Assembly (NCBI GenBank): GCA_004297765.1
Contig: SCTZ01000029.1
Location: forward strand, 1 to 50,420
Reading direction: 5' to 3'
DNA: 50,420 nucleotides
From: Chloroflexota bacterium
Lineage (GTDB): Bacteria; Chloroflexota; Dehalococcoidia; FW602-bin16
Shown here: one piece after another, positions 34,494 to 44,251 of the stretch
Position numbering within the stretch: the stretch's first letter is position 1
Layout of the letters: every line of letters begins with the position of its first letter
Made by a program: the position numbers and the translations under genes
Notes under the pieces: generated by a model
The model's database searches: none
What the model was told of the DNA's origin: nothing
The model's input: the letters and a program-made list of their open reading frames with translations, nothing else

Positions 34494-34601
34494 CTACGAT
34501 GACAAGAGCGCTCTGTGATACTCTGGAGTGGGATTCCTTTCGAATTCCGTTCTTGACGTAGGGCGAGAGCGATGCCAATTCGTTAGCAAGAGAGGCTATG
34601 G

Positions 34602-35105
34602 ATGATCAGCAAAAGGACAAGACGGCCGAAGGCTGAAAAGGCTACAGAGAATGGGCAGCTTGACGACCTCGATTTGAGCATTATCGGCGCCCTGCGCAAC
34701 GACGGACGGGAGACAGCCACGGAACTAGCTCGCCGTTTTGGCGTGACGGAGGCGACGATCCGCAACCGGATCGGTCGGCTAGTGAAAGAGGACATGATGC
34801 GCATCGTCGCCGTGGCCGATCCTCACAAGATCGGCTATAGCATCGACACGTTGATTGGCCTGGCAGTCGACGCCGACAAGATCACGGACGTGGCCGAGCA
34901 ACTCACGGCTATGGAAGAGGTACGCTACGTGGGAGTGGCGACCGGCTCCTATGACATCATCATCGCTGCCTACTTCCGCTCCAACGACGAAATGTACAGC
35001 TTCATTACCTCTCGCCTGGGTACCGTGCCGGGCATTCGCCGCAGCGAAAGCTGGCACCTGCTCAAGGTTTTCAAGCGCACGTATGATTGGGTGAGACCCG
35101 AGTAG
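34602..35105 (+). CDS. Lrp/AsnC-family transcriptional regulator
   Basis: A 167-residue protein with an AsnC-type helix-turn-helix (about 20-70: DDLDLSIIGALRNDGRETAT, then RRFGVTEATIRNRIGRL) and a C-terminal RAM ligand-binding domain (about 85-160: VRYVGVATGSYDIIIAAYF). Such proteins form octamers that sense amino acids or related acids. ATG 34602 is used since the slightly earlier ATG is out of frame. It sits between the two largest transcription units and has basic N-terminal residues. It is the only regulator in the window, so it is the natural candidate for controlling both units and the 11.4-kb promoters. Confidence 0.93.
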   Translation: MISKRTRRPKAEKATENGQLDDLDLSIIGALRNDGRETATELARRFGVTEATIRNRIGRLVKEDMMRIVAVADPHKIGYSIDTLIGLAVDADKITDVAEQLTAMEEVRYVGVATGSYDIIIAAYFRSNDEMYSFITSRLGTVPGIRRSESWHLLKVFKRTYDWVRPE

Positions 35106-35488
35106 CCCGAGCGAGCCCGATGATTCCCTCGAAAGCGGCTGCGGAAGGCCATGTAGACCTAGCCCGCAGCCGCGCGCCGTCCTCATCTCCACATGCCGTT
35201 CCCTCCAAATCTGTCAACGCGCTCCTGAAAACCGCTCACGGTTTAAACTACTTGTAAGCCACCTATTGACTTTCCGAATTGGCAATGCCATAATGGCATC
35301 GGAAATCGAACCCATAGGCACCTATAGGCTCGAACTACTGCATTATATTGCATCGTAGCACCTCAGTGCGGTAAGGTCGAAGTGTTCAGCGGATATCACT
35401 CCGCCGTCCAAGCGTAACCCTCAGCGCACTCGCGCCGTCAGCCGAAGGGAACGCCGAGAGAGCCTGAAGCATTCTATGGGAAGGAAGG
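35106..35488. other. Intergenic region and leader of the beta-oxidation operon
   Basis: No gene is supported. It holds the promoter at 35266-35294 and a leader of about 190 bases. In the leader are two near-identical ATAGGC units (35314-35330) and an AT-centred imperfect palindrome, CTACTGCATTATATTGCATC followed by GTAG, at about 35336-35359, of a kind that Lrp-type proteins may bind. Confidence 0.5.
35266..35294 (+). promoter_or_regulatory. Sigma-70-type promoter of the beta-oxidation operon
   Basis: TTGACT (35266-35271) and CATAAT (35289-35294) are 17 bases apart. The -10 box lies inside the palindrome GCCATAATGGC. CGAA occurs at 35275 and again at 35307, 32 bases apart, exactly as at the 11468 promoter, with which it shares CTATTGACTTT, CATAATG and AAATCGAA in identical phase. 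Confidence 0.65.
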
Positions 35489-36289
35489 ATGGTGCGTGCG
35501 GTGGCAGAAGAGCCTATCTTGCTTTTCGAGCGCAAGAGCGAGCATATCGGTTTGGTGACGTTCAACCGGCCCGCGGCCCTCAACGCCCTGAGCGCTGCAC
35601 TCGCGGGCGAGCTCGCGCGAACCGTGGCAACGATCAGTGGCGATGACGACCTGCGTGTCGTGGTGTTCACCGGCGCAGGCAACAAGGCCTTCTGCGCCGG
35701 AGGAGACATCAAGGAATTCCGCAGTCGCACGCCGGCAAGGGCATTTGAGATTTCGCGCCAGCGCCAGGCGCTGTTCCGCGCCGTGGAAACACTGCCACAA
35801 GTCTCCATCGCGGCGATCAACGGTTACGCCTTCGGCGCGGGATCGGAGTTTGCGTTGAGCTGTACGCTGCGGGTGGCTTCCGACAGGGCCAAGCTCGGCC
35901 TGCCTGAGCTCAACCTGGGTATCATTCCTGGAGCAGCGGGGACCCAGCGGCTGCCCCGACTGGTGGGGAAGGGTCGCGCGCTGGACATCATCCTGACCGG
36001 CCGCACCGTCAGCGCGGAAGAGGCGCTCCGGATCGGTTTGGTAGATCGCGTTGTGGCGAACGACAGAGTCCTCGATGAGGCTCTAGAGCTTGCGGCTTTG
36101 ATCGCCAGAAAAGCGCCACTCGCCGCCCGTCTCGCCCGAAAAGCGATCGACGTTAGTTTCGATAGCTCCATCGAGGAGGGCGGCGCGATGGAGTCGGCTT
36201 TCCTGAGTGTATGCTTCTCGAGCGAGGATCTGCAGGAAGGTATCGCCGCATTCGAAGAGCAGCGTCCGCCGAACTTTCGCGGCAAATAG
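35489..36289 (+). CDS. Enoyl-CoA hydratase/isomerase
   Basis: A 266-residue crotonase-fold enzyme. The oxyanion-hole segment FCAGGDIKEF is near 70, the first catalytic glutamate lies in GAGSEFAL near 118 and the second in LPELNLGIIPGAAGTQRLPR near 138-157. Both acids of true hydratases are present, so hydration of trans-2-enoyl-CoA to L-3-hydroxyacyl-CoA is likely. ATG 35489 has GGAAGG just upstream. It is first in the plus-strand operon, ten bases before the dehydrogenase gene. Confidence 0.93.
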   Translation: MVRAVAEEPILLFERKSEHIGLVTFNRPAALNALSAALAGELARTVATISGDDDLRVVVFTGAGNKAFCAGGDIKEFRSRTPARAFEISRQRQALFRAVETLPQVSIAAINGYAFGAGSEFALSCTLRVASDRAKLGLPELNLGIIPGAAGTQRLPRLVGKGRALDIILTGRTVSAEEALRIGLVDRVVANDRVLDEALELAALIARKAPLAARLARKAIDVSFDSSIEEGGAMESAFLSVCFSSEDLQEGIAAFEEQRPPNFRGK

Positions 36290-36298
36290 GGGGTAGAT

Positions 36299-37936
36299 GT
36301 GGCAATCAAGAAGATCACGATCGTCGGGTCTGGTGCTATGGGCTCGGGCATTTCTCAGGTATGCGCCCAGTCTGGCTTTGACGTGGCAATTTACGACGTC
36401 GATGCCGCTCAATTGGCAAATGCCACGGCGAGTATCGCCAAGTTCATCCGGCGGGGTGTAGAGAAGGGGGAGCGCACGGCAGAGGAAGCAGAAGCAGCCA
36501 TTGCTAGAGTACGGCCCTGCGCCGACCTCGCCGAAGCAGCGCGCGACTGCGACCTCGTCATCGAAGCGATCCTCGAAAACATGGAGGCCAAGAAGGCCCT
36601 CTTTCGCCAACTGGATGCCATTTGCCCGGAACACACCATCATTGCGTCGAACACCTCCTCGCTCAGCGTAAGCGAAATGGCGACCGCTTACGGCCGGCCA
36701 CAGAGGTTCATCGGCGCACATTTCTTCAATCCAGCCCCGGTCATGCGCCTGGTGGAGCTAATCCGTGGTGCCGAAACGGCGCAGGAAACCGTCGATACAA
36801 TGGTGGACGTCGTAAGGACGTTGGGAAAGACGCCCGTGATCGTGCGCGACTCGCCGAACTTCATCGTCAACCGCGTCTCGCGGCCCTTGTACTTTGAGGC
36901 GCAGCTGATGGCAATGGAAGGCGTCCTGGTCCAGCATATCGACGGAGCCGCGCGGCTTGGCGCCGGGTTACGAATGGGGCCGCTGGAGCTACTCGATTTA
37001 ACCGGGTTGGCTCCCCATCTGGCCTCCTCGGAAACCGCCTTGCGCGAGTGGGGTGACCCGAAATGGCGGCCGGTACCAATCGTCCGCACCCTAGTGCGGG
37101 CCGGTCACCTTGGTCGCCGAGCGGGCAAAGGATTTTACCTGTACCCGGCTGGCGAGCAGACCCCGCGCATACCCAGCCCAAGTTACGACCTCGAGCCGTT
37201 CGACGTAAAGGCCGTTGCCGTGGTAGGCACAGGGCCAAAGGCCGAAGGCCTCGCCACGAAGCTCGGGGCGGCCGGTTATGATACAACGCTGCTTCCCACC
37301 CTCTCAGACCAAGCTCCTAGCAACGGTAGCGCGCAGATGGTGTTCGAAGCGATAGAGAGTCACGACCAGTCGAACGTCAACGAGCTCTTCCAGAAACTAG
37401 GTTCCATCTGCTCGCCCGGCGCCGTCCTCGTCACCACCTCTCCGTACTTCTCACCGACGGAGTTGGGCTTCGTGAGCGGCCGTCCAACACTGACGATTGG
37501 TCTGCATGAGCCAATGCCGTTCATGAACCGTCGCTTCTTCGAGATCGGCAAGGGAATGGACACCAATGGCCGTACTGTCGCCACCGCTCTCGCCGTGGTC
37601 AAGGCGTTAGGCTACCAGGCCATCGCAATGGACGAGATGCCATGCTATACGGTCTACCGGCTGATCGTCCCGATGATCAACGAAGCGGCCTTCGCTCTCT
37701 CTGAGGGCCTCGCCTCCGCGGAAGACATCGACACGGCACTGAAGCTTGGGCTCAATCATCCTTTTGGTCCGCTGGAGTGGGCCGACAAATTAGGTATCGA
37801 CGTTGTGCTGCGAATAATGCAAGCGTTGCAATCGCACTATGGCGATCCTCGCTACCGGCCTAGCATGCTAATTCGGCAGATGGTGCGCGCGGGTCACCTC
37901 GGCGAGAAAACCGGGCGCGGGTTTTACGTTCACTAG
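36299..37936 (+). CDS. 3-hydroxyacyl-CoA dehydrogenase, tandem two-module form
   Basis: A 545-residue protein. Module 1 (about 1-290) has the NAD motif VGSGAMGSGISQVCAQSG, the catalytic histidine in GAHFFNPAPVMRLVELI and the helical domain ending RAGKGFYLYP. Module 2 (about 300-545) repeats the plan with a degraded Rossmann half (VGTGPKAEGLATKLGAAGY), GLHEPMPFMNRRFFEIGKG and a second helical domain ending KTGRGFYVH. It oxidises 3-hydroxyacyl-CoA with NAD. Known PaaH-like enzymes carry an extra C-terminal domain; here even the second Rossmann region remains. GTG 36299 follows GGGGGT. Confidence 0.92.
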   Translation: MAIKKITIVGSGAMGSGISQVCAQSGFDVAIYDVDAAQLANATASIAKFIRRGVEKGERTAEEAEAAIARVRPCADLAEAARDCDLVIEAILENMEAKKALFRQLDAICPEHTIIASNTSSLSVSEMATAYGRPQRFIGAHFFNPAPVMRLVELIRGAETAQETVDTMVDVVRTLGKTPVIVRDSPNFIVNRVSRPLYFEAQLMAMEGVLVQHIDGAARLGAGLRMGPLELLDLTGLAPHLASSETALREWGDPKWRPVPIVRTLVRAGHLGRRAGKGFYLYPAGEQTPRIPSPSYDLEPFDVKAVAVVGTGPKAEGLATKLGAAGYDTTLLPTLSDQAPSNGSAQMVFEAIESHDQSNVNELFQKLGSICSPGAVLVTTSPYFSPTELGFVSGRPTLTIGLHEPMPFMNRRFFEIGKGMDTNGRTVATALAVVKALGYQAIAMDEMPCYTVYRLIVPMINEAAFALSEGLASAEDIDTALKLGLNHPFGPLEWADKLGIDVVLRIMQALQSHYGDPRYRPSMLIRQMVRAGHLGEKTGRGFYVH

Positions 37937-38090
37937 CATGATTTCTGGTGCGGGAGATAGAAACTGGTGACACCAGTATCGATCCCACGACATGGACGCC
38001 GGACGCACATCGGTCTGGTGACCAACTCCGCACCAGGAACTCACTCTAGACGACATGGCACACACGCGTTCACAATTGGAGGGGGTACTG

Positions 38091-39539
38091 ATGTCCGCAG
38101 GCATTGTCGGGTATGGCTGTTACGTGCCACCGTACCGCATCAAGCGTGAAGAGATTGGCAAGACCTGGGGGGGCGGAGGTCGTGGAGAGCTAGCGATTCC
38201 CGGTACGGACGAGGATGTGGTGACGATGGGGGTAGAGGCCACCGGAAACGCGCTGCGCCACGCCCAGGTAGCGCCGGAAGAGATAGGGGCACTCTATCTA
38301 GCGAGCACGTCTCCCCCTTATGCTGAGCACTCCTCGGCGACCATCGTCGCCGACACGTGTGCCCTATCCCCGCAGGCCGAACGTGTCGATCTGGCGGGCT
38401 CACCGCGCGCTGGAATTGGCGCGCTAAAGATGGCGCTGGCCGCGGCTCAGGACGGTCCGACTCGTCAGCTCGTCGTGGCGAGCGACTACCGAGCGGCCGG
38501 TCCTGGTAGCGAGCTGGAGTTCGTCTTGGGGGCCGCCGCTGTTGCCTGGGTCGTCGGCAACCAGGACTGCATCGCCACGATCGAGGGTAGCTTTTCCACG
38601 TCAACTCAGCTTCTGGACCGTTGGCGAGGCAGCGACGAGCGCTACGTACGCGCCTACGACGCGCGGTTCGCGGGCGAAGCCGGTTACGGTACAGCGCTGA
38701 TGACAGCGGCGCGGGGACTTCTAAAGCAATTGGCAGCCAACGTCGCCGACTACACCTACGTCGTGTTTCAGGACGTTGACGGCCGCGCGCATCGGCGTGT
38801 AGCGTCCAAGCTAGGGCTTACATCCGAACAGTATGCGTCGACATCCCTGTTTGACCGGGTTGGCGATACCGGCTGCAGCTCGGCGTTGCTCAACCTGGCA
38901 GCCGTTCTAGATCAGGCCAAGCCTGGCAACCGCATTCTGTTGCTCTCCTACGGCTCCGGGATCGCCGATGCGGTAAGCCTTACTGTGCAACCCGAGATCG
39001 AGACACGACGCGCGAGCGTGCTTCCGGTTGGGTGCTATCTGGAGCGCACGAAATCCCTCGACTACCTGGCATACGCCAAGCAGGTTGGGATATTGAAGCA
39101 GGTGGGCGATCCCGTCGAGATGGCCGTGCCAGCGGCCTCGCCGCTGTTTTGGCGCGGGAACGAAGAACTGCACCGCTTGGTGGGCGCACAGTGTGCCAAG
39201 TGCGGCTATATCAACTACCCACCCTCGCTGCGCAAGATCTGTATTCGCTGTGGCGGTACGGAGTTGAACAAGGTCCACCTCAGCCGCACGGGCAAGATCC
39301 ACACGTATGGCGTCAATTACTACATGCCCCTGCCGTTTCAGTCACCGTTACCGATGATCATCGCCGACTTAGACGATGGCAGCCGATTTGTGGCTCACGG
39401 GACTGAGATGGACCCCAAGGAGATGCATATCGGGATGGATGTCGAGTTGGTGCTGCGGGCTATCGCCAATGAGCGAGGCGCGACGGTCTATGGCTATAAA
39501 TTCCGCCCGGTGCTGGCGGCACGACAGGAGGTGGCTTGA
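38091..39539 (+). CDS. HMG-CoA-synthase-like protein fused to a DUF35 zinc-ribbon/OB domain
   Basis: A 482-residue fusion. The thiolase-fold part (about 1-345) starts AGIVGYGCYVPPYRIKREEI, and the DUF35 part (about 355-470) has zinc ligands CAKC and CIRC followed by an OB-fold (GKIHTYGVNYY). In archaeal HMG-CoA synthase the nucleophile sits in a [FA]-A-C-K-A-G motif; here the segment reads GSPRAGIGALK, without cysteine. It is therefore either a scaffold or a lyase/synthase with other chemistry. ATG 38091 follows GGAGGGGG; an in-frame ATG at 38055 lacks such a site. It ends directly before the thiolase gene and probably binds it, as in known thiolase/HMGS/DUF35 complexes. Confidence 0.87.
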   Translation: MSAGIVGYGCYVPPYRIKREEIGKTWGGGGRGELAIPGTDEDVVTMGVEATGNALRHAQVAPEEIGALYLASTSPPYAEHSSATIVADTCALSPQAERVDLAGSPRAGIGALKMALAAAQDGPTRQLVVASDYRAAGPGSELEFVLGAAAVAWVVGNQDCIATIEGSFSTSTQLLDRWRGSDERYVRAYDARFAGEAGYGTALMTAARGLLKQLAANVADYTYVVFQDVDGRAHRRVASKLGLTSEQYASTSLFDRVGDTGCSSALLNLAAVLDQAKPGNRILLLSYGSGIADAVSLTVQPEIETRRASVLPVGCYLERTKSLDYLAYAKQVGILKQVGDPVEMAVPAASPLFWRGNEELHRLVGAQCAKCGYINYPPSLRKICIRCGGTELNKVHLSRTGKIHTYGVNYYMPLPFQSPLPMIIADLDDGSRFVAHGTEMDPKEMHIGMDVELVLRAIANERGATVYGYKFRPVLAARQEVA

Positions 39540-40718
39540 ATGGGATGGAATAAGGTAGCCATCGTCGGCGTAGGCATGATCCGCTTCGGTGAGCTGTTCG
39601 ATAAGAGCTACGACCAGATGATCGAAGAAGCGTATCTCGCCGCGATAGAGGGCGTCGACAAGGGTATAACTCCCAAGGAGATTCAGGCCGGCTGGTATGG
39701 GACTGCCCGTGGCTTCCTCCATGGTCAGGAGGCCCTCGGCGGCGCCAGTCTGACAGGAAGTATTGCCTTGGCCGGCATCCCATCCACGCGCGTCGAAAAC
39801 GGCTGTCCCACTGGTGCCGATACCTTCCGGAACGCTTGCCTGGGCGTGGCCTCTGGCGTCTACGATGTCGTGCTGGCGTTGGGCGCAGAGAAGATGCGGG
39901 ACAAATCGACCACTGAAGGCTTGCTTTCCCGGGCCACCCAGGGGCATCCGATCATCAACCGCGGGGAAACGGCGCCGGCTCTCTTTACCTTCTACGCCGT
40001 CCGCCACATGCACGAATTCGGCACAACGAAGGAGCAGATGGCCCTCGTTGCGGTAAAGAATCATGCCAACGGCGCCCTCGACCCCTACGCACACCACAGG
40101 GCTGCGATTTGCGTCGAAGACGTCTACAAGTCGCCGATGGTCGCCTATCCGTTCAACGTGCTAGACTGCTGCCCCCAGACCGACGGCGCAGCGGCGATCA
40201 TCCTGTGCAGGGCCGACCTGGCTGCGAAGTATACGGACAAGCCAGTATACGTGGCCGGCTTCGGCCTGGGCACAGACTATCTGCACTTCCACGAGAAAAA
40301 GACGTTCACCGAGTTCGCCGCTACTGTCAGCGCCGCAAAGCAGGCATACGCTATGGCCGGCATCACGCCATCGCAGATCGACCTGGCCGAGGTGCACGAC
40401 TGCTTCTCGATCGTCGAGTTAATTGACTACGAAGATCTCGGCTTCTGCGAGAAGGGCGAAGGTGGGAAGCTCGTCGAGCGTGGTGAAACCGAAAGGGACG
40501 GCAGAATTCCCGTGAATGTTAGCGGCGGTCTTCTGTCCAAGGGTCATCCTCTGGGTGCGACTGGGCTGGCCCAGCTTTCCGAACTGTACTGGCACCTGCG
40601 CAATGAGGCCGGTGAGCGGCAGGTCGAAATCCGCCGCGGGTACGGGCTACAACACAATGTTGGGGGGATGGGTCTGGCCAACGCCGCGGTCACTATCCTT
40701 TCCAACCACACCAACTAG
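39540..40718 (+). CDS. SCP2-type thiolase
   Basis: A 392-residue thiolase of the SCPx/lipid-transfer-protein type. The nucleophilic cysteine is in ENGCPTGADTF (about residue 85), HDCFSIVE near 280 and the catalytic histidine in SKGHPLGATG near 340. The C-terminal second cysteine motif of classical thiolases is replaced by HNVGGMG, which is normal for this subgroup. It cleaves or forms 3-oxoacyl-CoA. ATG 39540 directly follows the stop of the HMGS-like/DUF35 gene, so the two are translationally coupled and likely form one complex. Confidence 0.92.
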   Translation: MGWNKVAIVGVGMIRFGELFDKSYDQMIEEAYLAAIEGVDKGITPKEIQAGWYGTARGFLHGQEALGGASLTGSIALAGIPSTRVENGCPTGADTFRNACLGVASGVYDVVLALGAEKMRDKSTTEGLLSRATQGHPIINRGETAPALFTFYAVRHMHEFGTTKEQMALVAVKNHANGALDPYAHHRAAICVEDVYKSPMVAYPFNVLDCCPQTDGAAAIILCRADLAAKYTDKPVYVAGFGLGTDYLHFHEKKTFTEFAATVSAAKQAYAMAGITPSQIDLAEVHDCFSIVELIDYEDLGFCEKGEGGKLVERGETERDGRIPVNVSGGLLSKGHPLGATGLAQLSELYWHLRNEAGERQVEIRRGYGLQHNVGGMGLANAAVTILSNHTN

Positions 40719-40751
40719 CAAATAGCACGGGTGGCGCCCCTAGGAGGATAT

Positions 40752-41894
40752 ATGGATTTCAGCATTCCCGAAGACCTCAAAGCCGTAAAGAACCTGGCGC
40801 GTGATCTGGCACGCAATGTCCTGATACCGCTAGAACCGGAAGTCAACCGTCTCGGAAAGGCACCCGACTCGGCAATGGACAAACTGAAGGAGCTTGGCTT
40901 CTTCGGAGTCGTCATTCCCGAGCAGTATGGGGGCATGGGGCTTGGCGTGTTGGCGCTGACGCTAATCACTGAGGAACTCGCTCATGCTCATCACGCTTAC
41001 CTACACGAAATGGCCCTTGCCAACGGCATCGGCTCGCACTCCCTTCTCCTGGATGGCAGTGAGGAGCAACGACGCCGCTACTTGCCCGATATTGCTTCGG
41101 GTCGCAAGATAGCGGCCTTTGCACTCACAGAGCCAAACGCGGGTTCTGACCCTAGCTCTGCGGAGACCTACGCCGTGAAGCAAGGTAACGAATGGGTCAT
41201 CAACGGCAACAAGCATTTCATCACTAACGGCGCCGACGCCGACATCGTGACGGTCATCGCGGTCACCGACAAGGAGAAACGCTCCCGCGGTGGTTTCACC
41301 GCCTTCATCGTCGAAAAGGGCACGCCGGGACTCGGCGTCGCTCAGATTCAGGAGAGCATGGGACGGCCGCCCCATTGTCAGGCTGAAATCTACTTCCAGG
41401 ATTGTCGGGTCCCGGAAGCGAACATCGTGGGGACGCTGGGTAACGGCTTTAGTGTGGCCATGCGCACTCTGGATATGGGTCGGGTCAACGTAGCCGCAAA
41501 AGCGCTAGGCATCGCTGACCGGCTGCTGCAGATGTCAATAGATTACGCCAAGCAGCGCGTGCAGTTCAAACAGCCCATTGCATCGTTTCAGGCGATCCAG
41601 TGGATGATCGCCGATATGGTCACGGAGTTGCACGCCGCGCGCTGGATCACCTACAACGCGGCTTGGCGTCTCGACCAAGGCGAGAAGATTCCGCAGGAAT
41701 CGGCAATAGTCAAGCTGTTCGCGACGGAGATGGTCGGCCGGGTCGCCGACCGCGCAGTGCAGATTCATGGCGGCATGGGCGTTATGCAGGAGCTAGCCGT
41801 AGAAGGCTTCTACCGGGACGTGCGCGTGATGCGCATCTACGAGGGTACCTCGGAGATCCAGCGCCTCGTCATCGCGCGTGACGAACTCAAGTAG
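40752..41894 (+). CDS. Acyl-CoA dehydrogenase
   Basis: A 380-residue FAD-dependent acyl-CoA dehydrogenase. The N-terminal helical domain (MDFSIPEDLKAVKNLARDLA) leads to ALTEPNAGSDPSS near 125, VNGNKHFITNG-type sequence (here WVINGNKHFITNGADAD) and the C-terminal QIHGGMGVMQE and RIYEGTSEIQRLVIAR motifs. It introduces the trans-2 double bond. ATG 40752 follows TAGGAGGATAT; an upstream GTG is in frame but lacks a site. No electron-transfer flavoprotein gene is in the window. It is the fifth gene of the beta-oxidation set. Confidence 0.94.
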   Translation: MDFSIPEDLKAVKNLARDLARNVLIPLEPEVNRLGKAPDSAMDKLKELGFFGVVIPEQYGGMGLGVLALTLITEELAHAHHAYLHEMALANGIGSHSLLLDGSEEQRRRYLPDIASGRKIAAFALTEPNAGSDPSSAETYAVKQGNEWVINGNKHFITNGADADIVTVIAVTDKEKRSRGGFTAFIVEKGTPGLGVAQIQESMGRPPHCQAEIYFQDCRVPEANIVGTLGNGFSVAMRTLDMGRVNVAAKALGIADRLLQMSIDYAKQRVQFKQPIASFQAIQWMIADMVTELHAARWITYNAAWRLDQGEKIPQESAIVKLFATEMVGRVADRAVQIHGGMGVMQELAVEGFYRDVRVMRIYEGTSEIQRLVIARDELK

Positions 41895-42140
41895 GTTGCT
41901 CTCTGGATATGGGCTAGAATTGCCGTCAACAAGAGACTAAGACACTGTTTGTGCCAACCCGTATGACAACCCAGAAGCAGCTCCGGAAGCCGCACAAAGA
42001 TACGCATTGACGATACCGCGACTGTTGGAGCCGGGCCAAACAAGCCATTTGCGACCTTTTCCGAGCTCGTAATGACGACGCTCGCATATTCCTTCCCTGC
42101 CGTAAGGGCTAGCTGACGCTGCAATGTAAGGAAGAGATAC

Positions 42141-44096
42141 GTGGGAATTCCGCTATGGCGACCATCCGAGGAGTGCATCCGACAGGCCAACATGACACGG
42201 TTTATGAGCCTGGTCAACGACAAGTACGACCTCCACATCGGCTCGTACGCCGAGCTATACGACTGGTCCGTCCAGTATATCCCAGATTTCTGGGCTACCA
42301 TGTGGGACTACGCCGACATCACGGCTTCACGTCCCTACGATGCCGTGGTCGACGACCTGACCCGCTTCCCAGGAGCGCATTGGTTCCCCGGCGCCCGGCT
42401 CAACTTCGCCGAGAACCTGCTACGCTATCAGGACGACCACACCGCCTTCATCTTCCGCGGCGAAACCCAGCGCTCAGCCACAATGTCCTACCGCGAGCTC
42501 TATAACACCGTCGCACGCCTGTCCGCATCTCTCCGACGCATCGGGGTCAAGCCCGGGGATAGAGTGGTCGGCTACATGCCCAACTTGATCGAGACGGCGG
42601 TCGCCATGCTGGCCACCACCGCCATCGGCGCCACCTGGTCCTCCTGCGCTACCGACATCGGTCCCGAGGCCGTCCTCGACCGCCTCGGTCAGATCGAGCC
42701 CACGGTTCTCTTCGCCGTCGACGGCTACTTCTACAAGGGCAAGCCCTTCGATTCCCTGACCAATGCCGCCCGCATCGCTCGCGGCATGCCTTCGCTCCTC
42801 CAGACCGTCGTCGTTGGCTACGTGAACGACCACCCCCAGATCGACTCCATCCCCCACGGCGTGCTCTACAGCGATTTCCTGTCCAAGGAAGCCAGCCCGC
42901 GCCTCGCCTTCGAGCAACTGCCCTTCGACCATCCGGTGTACATCATGTTCTCCTCCGGCACCACCGGCAAGCCCAAGTGTATGGTTCAGGGTCAGGGCGT
43001 CCTGCTCAACCATCTCAAAGAGCTGCTGCTGCACACCGACCTCAAGCGGGAGGATACCATCAGCTACATCACCACCTGTAGCTGGATGATGTGGAACTGG
43101 CTCATGAGCGCTCTAGGGGTTGGAGCGACCATCGTCCTGTACGACGGCAACCCCAACTACCCCGACGCGGGGGCCATGTGGCAGCTAATCCAGGACGAGC
43201 GCATCACCGTCTTCGGACTCAGCGCCAGCTACATCAATTACCTGCGCAGCGAGGGAATCACACCCGGCACCAGCTACGACCTCTCCTCCTTGAAGGAGAT
43301 CTCCCAGACCGGCTCAGCCCTCTCGGACGAGGGCTTCGCCTGGGTCTACCGCGAGATCAAGGCCGACCTGCACTTCAACTCCATCGCGGGCGGCACGGAT
43401 ATCAACGGCTGCTTCGCCGCCGGCAACCCGCTCAGCCCGGTCTATGCCGGCCAGTTGCAGGGACCGGCCCTGGGCATGAAGGTGAAGGTCTACGACGAGC
43501 ACGGCCACCCCGTCCTGGACCGCCAGGGCGAGTTGGTCTGCGAGGCCCCCGCCCCGTCCATGCCGCTCTCCTTCTGGAACGATCCGAGCGGGGAAAGGTA
43601 TCACAGCGCCTATTTCGACGTCTATCCCCACGTCTGGCGGCACGGCGATGCCGTCGTCATGGATAGTCAAACGGGGGGCATCACCTTCCTCGGACGCTCC
43701 GACGCCACCCTGAAGCCATCGGGCGTGCGCATCGGCCCGTCGGAGGTCTACAACCAGATCGAGAAGCTGAGCGAGGTCGCGGACAGCCTGGTGATCGGGC
43801 AGAACTGGCAGGGCGACCAGCGCATCATCCTCTTTGTGAAGATGGCCCCCTGTCAGTCCCTGACGGATGAGCTAAAGAACCGGATCAAGAAGGCGCTGCG
43901 CGAGAACGCCTCGCCGCGCCACGTCCCGGCCCTGATCGTGGAGGTGCCGGAGATCCCCTACACGCTGAACATGAAGAAGGTCGAAAGCTCGGTCACAAAC
44001 ATTCTCAACGGTCGTCCGGTCACCAATCGGGACGCCCTGATGAACCCGGAATCCCTGAGCTACTACGAAAAGATCCTGCCCGAGTTGCAGAGATAG
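42141..44096 (+). CDS. Acetoacetyl-CoA synthetase-type ligase
   Basis: A 651-residue ANL ligase of the acetoacetate--CoA ligase type. The ACAS N-terminal domain contains LHIGSYAELYDWSVQYIPDF near 30-50 and WFPGARLNFAENLL near 85. The P-loop FSSGTTGKPKCMVQGQG is near 275, SIAGGTDINGCF near 420, and the C-terminal lysine lies in LNMKKVESSV. Length agrees with AcsA-like AacS (about 650). GTG 42141 has GGAAGAG upstream. It would activate acetoacetate or a related 3-oxoacid, feeding the thiolase genes around it. Third-codon positions from about 42400 are visibly richer in C than those of upstream genes. Confidence 0.9.
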   Translation: MGIPLWRPSEECIRQANMTRFMSLVNDKYDLHIGSYAELYDWSVQYIPDFWATMWDYADITASRPYDAVVDDLTRFPGAHWFPGARLNFAENLLRYQDDHTAFIFRGETQRSATMSYRELYNTVARLSASLRRIGVKPGDRVVGYMPNLIETAVAMLATTAIGATWSSCATDIGPEAVLDRLGQIEPTVLFAVDGYFYKGKPFDSLTNAARIARGMPSLLQTVVVGYVNDHPQIDSIPHGVLYSDFLSKEASPRLAFEQLPFDHPVYIMFSSGTTGKPKCMVQGQGVLLNHLKELLLHTDLKREDTISYITTCSWMMWNWLMSALGVGATIVLYDGNPNYPDAGAMWQLIQDERITVFGLSASYINYLRSEGITPGTSYDLSSLKEISQTGSALSDEGFAWVYREIKADLHFNSIAGGTDINGCFAAGNPLSPVYAGQLQGPALGMKVKVYDEHGHPVLDRQGELVCEAPAPSMPLSFWNDPSGERYHSAYFDVYPHVWRHGDAVVMDSQTGGITFLGRSDATLKPSGVRIGPSEVYNQIEKLSEVADSLVIGQNWQGDQRIILFVKMAPCQSLTDELKNRIKKALRENASPRHVPALIVEVPEIPYTLNMKKVESSVTNILNGRPVTNRDALMNPESLSYYEKILPELQR

Positions 44097-44251
44097 ACGG
44101 GAACTGGGCATCTAGTGCAGAGAGCCACGGCGAGATCTCGCACACGGGATTCTCAGCATCTTCCGACACCAAAAGAAGCTACGATGCCACCAGCGTGGTC
44201 AAGGCTTCACCGGAGCCTTAACGATAAAGAGCCGAGAAGGGAGTTTAGCAC

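Larger units (their letters stand above)
33991..34601. other. Long divergent intergenic control region
   Basis: This 611-base stretch lies between the binding-protein gene (minus) and the Lrp/AsnC gene (plus). Promoters for both directions and a palindrome are listed separately. On the minus strand around 34363-34480 a frame reads IADRGDLDLLRKTYHDRLVL, which loosely recalls uroporphyrinogen-decarboxylase-family sequence and could be a gene remnant; support is weak. No intact gene is seen. Confidence 0.6.

Noticed and set aside
38140..38604. 154-codon minus-strand frame opposite the HMGS-like gene
   Set aside because: Arg/Pro/Ser-rich antisense shadow in GC-rich DNA without start signal.
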